The notes under the pieces are model-generated. The model searched no databases. It was not told the origin of the DNA and saw only the letters and a list, made by a program, of their open reading frames with translations. Position numbers and translations under genes: made by a program. Positions 13,212 through 14,435 of a stretch of DNA of 14,435 bases are shown in pieces; the first letter of the stretch is position 1; every line of letters begins with the position of its first letter. This DNA is from Acholeplasmataceae bacterium (GTDB lineage Bacteria > Bacillota_I > Bacilli_A > Acholeplasmatales > Acholeplasmataceae): assembly GCA_030656435.1 (NCBI GenBank), contig JAUSOA010000143.1, positions 1 to 14,435 of the forward strand, read 5' to 3'.

Positions 13212-13961
13212 TCATTTATAAAAAGGGAAATTGTCTTTTAGAATATGTTCCGCATGTTCAATTTCTTCATGACTTGGTTCTGGAATATCGAGTAGGGGGT
13301 ATAGCAATCCCATTTCTTTCCATTTCTTTATTCCATGCGTATGATAGGGTAATATTTCTATATTCACCACGTTCTTTAATGTTTCTAGAAAAAGTCTAAG
13401 TTGCTTTAAATCCGTTTCTGAATTGCTGATTGTTGGAACTAAAACGTGCCTAATGACTACAGGGATTTTTATTTCGCTTAAATAATTAGCAAAAGATAAA
13501 ACCTGAAAATTTGGACTACCAGTTAGCTTGATATGTTTTTCGTTATCGATATGCTTAATATCGAGTAACACAAGATCAGTATATTTCATTAACTCTGCAA
13601 AATCATTACTTTGTTTTTCGTTGAAACATGCTGCTGATGTATCAAGACAAGTATGAATCCCTAATCTTTTTGCTTCTTGAAATAAACAAATTAAAAACCG
13701 CATTTGTAATAAAGGCTCGCCACCACTAACGGTTATACCACCGTTTTTATAGAAATGTTTATATTTTAGGTAATCACTAAGAATTTGTGTGACGGACATG
13801 AGTTTATTTTGTTTCGTACTCCATGTATCACGGTTGTGACAATATTGGCATTGAAATGGACACCCTTGTAAGAATAGAACATACCGAATTCCTGGTCCAT
13901 CAAATGCACCAAGAGTTTCAATTGAGTGCACATTCCCAAAAACTTCGTTACATGCTTTCAT
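13212..13961 (-). CDS. pflA: Pyruvate formate-lyase activating enzyme (radical SAM)
   Basis: Uses a 4Fe-4S cluster and S-adenosylmethionine to create the glycyl radical of PflB. The radical SAM triad CxxxCxxC is in GCPFQCQYCHNRDTW, preceded by the family motif LGAFDGPGIR. The SAM-binding GGE motif is ITVSGGEPLLQ. I start at the ATG at 13961 (249 residues), which gives the family's normal length and a 14-base overlap with pflB. A longer reading from 13997 (261 residues) overlaps pflB by 50 bases. Neither start has a good Shine-Dalgarno, so the start is uncertain; translational coupling to pflB is likely. The gene is followed by a terminator. Confidence 0.95.
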   Translation of the reverse strand: MKACNEVFGNVHSIETLGAFDGPGIRYVLFLQGCPFQCQYCHNRDTWSTKQNKLMSVTQILSDYLKYKHFYKNGGITVSGGEPLLQMRFLICLFQEAKRLGIHTCLDTSAACFNEKQSNDFAELMKYTDLVLLDIKHIDNEKHIKLTGSPNFQVLSFANYLSEIKIPVVIRHVLVPTISNSETDLKQLRLFLETLKNVVNIEILPYHTHGIKKWKEMGLLYPLLDIPEPSHEEIEHAEHILKDNFPFYK

Positions 13962-14435
13962 GGAATGTTCTAGAGATAACTTCTTTCTTTTGGTCATTGG
14001 TTAGATTTGAGAAGTTTACAGCGTATCCCGAAACTCTAATTGTGAGATTGGGATATTTTTCTGGATGATTGTATGCATCGACAAGCATTTCGCGATTAAA
14101 AATATTGACGTTCAAGTGATATCCACCTGTAACAAAATATCCATCTAGAATATTAACAAGATTTTCCACCTTGATGTTTCCTTCATAGGTAAAGCCGTCT
14201 GCAGACTCTAGTCCGCTACCTTTTCCGAGTGCTTGGGGAACAATTGTAAATGTATTTGATATACCATCTTGACAGCTTTCGCAAGGAATTTTTGAAACTG
14301 AAAGCAGTGATTTTAAAGCCCCAGATTTATCTCTTCCGTGCATTGGGTTTGCCCCAGGAGCAAATGCTTCCCCTTTTCTTCTACCATCAGGGGTATTTCC
14401 TGTTTAATTTCCGTAAACAACATTCGAAGTAATTG
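13948..14435 (-). CDS. pflB: Pyruvate formate-lyase, C-terminal part, with an in-frame TAA
   Basis: The window holds the last part of PflB, which cleaves pyruvate + CoA to acetyl-CoA + formate. The conserved C-terminus carries the glycyl-radical motif RVSGYAVNF (Gly codon 14026-14028) and the usual HESM-type ending. Upstream the same frame reads the conserved TGNTPDGRR and FAPGANPMHGRD, then TSNVVYGN before them. Between YGN and TGNTP, where the family has Lys, there is TAA (14404-14406). One base change would restore AAA. This is therefore either a sequence error close to the window end or a real nonsense mutation. If real, the downstream open stretch from the Met at 14343 (131 residues) would resemble a detached glycyl-radical domain. 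The rest of the gene lies outside the window. Confidence 0.88.

Noticed and set aside
14404..14406. Programmed recoding of the pflB stop
   Set aside because: TAA is not a known selenocysteine or pyrrolysine codon and there is no reason for recoding at a Lys position; error or mutation is simpler.

Overview
This window comes from an AT-rich, low-GC Gram-positive-type anaerobe. Every gene lies on the minus strand. TGA is used as a stop codon (ends of fhs and of several rnf genes) and Trp is TGG, so the standard bacterial code applies. Fermentation through pyruvate formate-lyase, a flavinylated Rnf-type complex, a lipoprotein ApbE, a guanine-type riboswitch and tight ATGA/TAATG gene overlaps suit a Firmicute or a free-living Mollicutes relative (for example Izemoplasma/Acholeplasma- or Erysipelotrichia-like). 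That placement is inference; there is no rRNA gene to fix it.

Layout in transcription order (high to low coordinates): (1) end of pflB, then pflA; (2) a shared terminator/promoter region, then fhs-folD; (3) a 356-base intergenic region with a strong promoter, a purine (guanine-class) riboswitch aptamer and an intrinsic terminator, then ppa-yebC; (4) a terminator and promoter, then one long, tightly coupled unit glyA-rnfC-rnfD-rnfG(two FMN domains)-second FMN protein-rnfE-rnfA-small Cys-rich membrane protein-short rnfB; (5) a small terminator and a new promoter, then apbE-eetA-like-eetB-like, the last cut by the window edge.

Metabolically, PFL makes formate and acetyl-CoA without reducing ferredoxin. 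Fhs and FolD feed formate into the tetrahydrofolate pool, and GlyA links that pool to serine and glycine. The Rnf-like complex is the most unusual part. Its RnfB ends after the first 4Fe-4S motif and lacks the ferredoxin-like domains. A 68-residue membrane protein with four Cys sits beside it. The outward-facing FMN subunits together carry three covalent-flavin motifs instead of one. Directly downstream are the flavin transferase and homologues of EetA (NusG domain II) and EetB (Gx transporter family), proteins known from flavin-based extracellular electron transfer in Listeria. My reading, which is inference, is an NADH-driven Rnf derivative that passes electrons to multi-flavin extracytosolic carriers and perhaps to an external acceptor, rather than a standard ferredoxin:NAD+ Rnf. 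All four promoters I could find carry an extended -10 box (TGnTATAAT). No mobile element, CRISPR array, tRNA or rRNA was seen.
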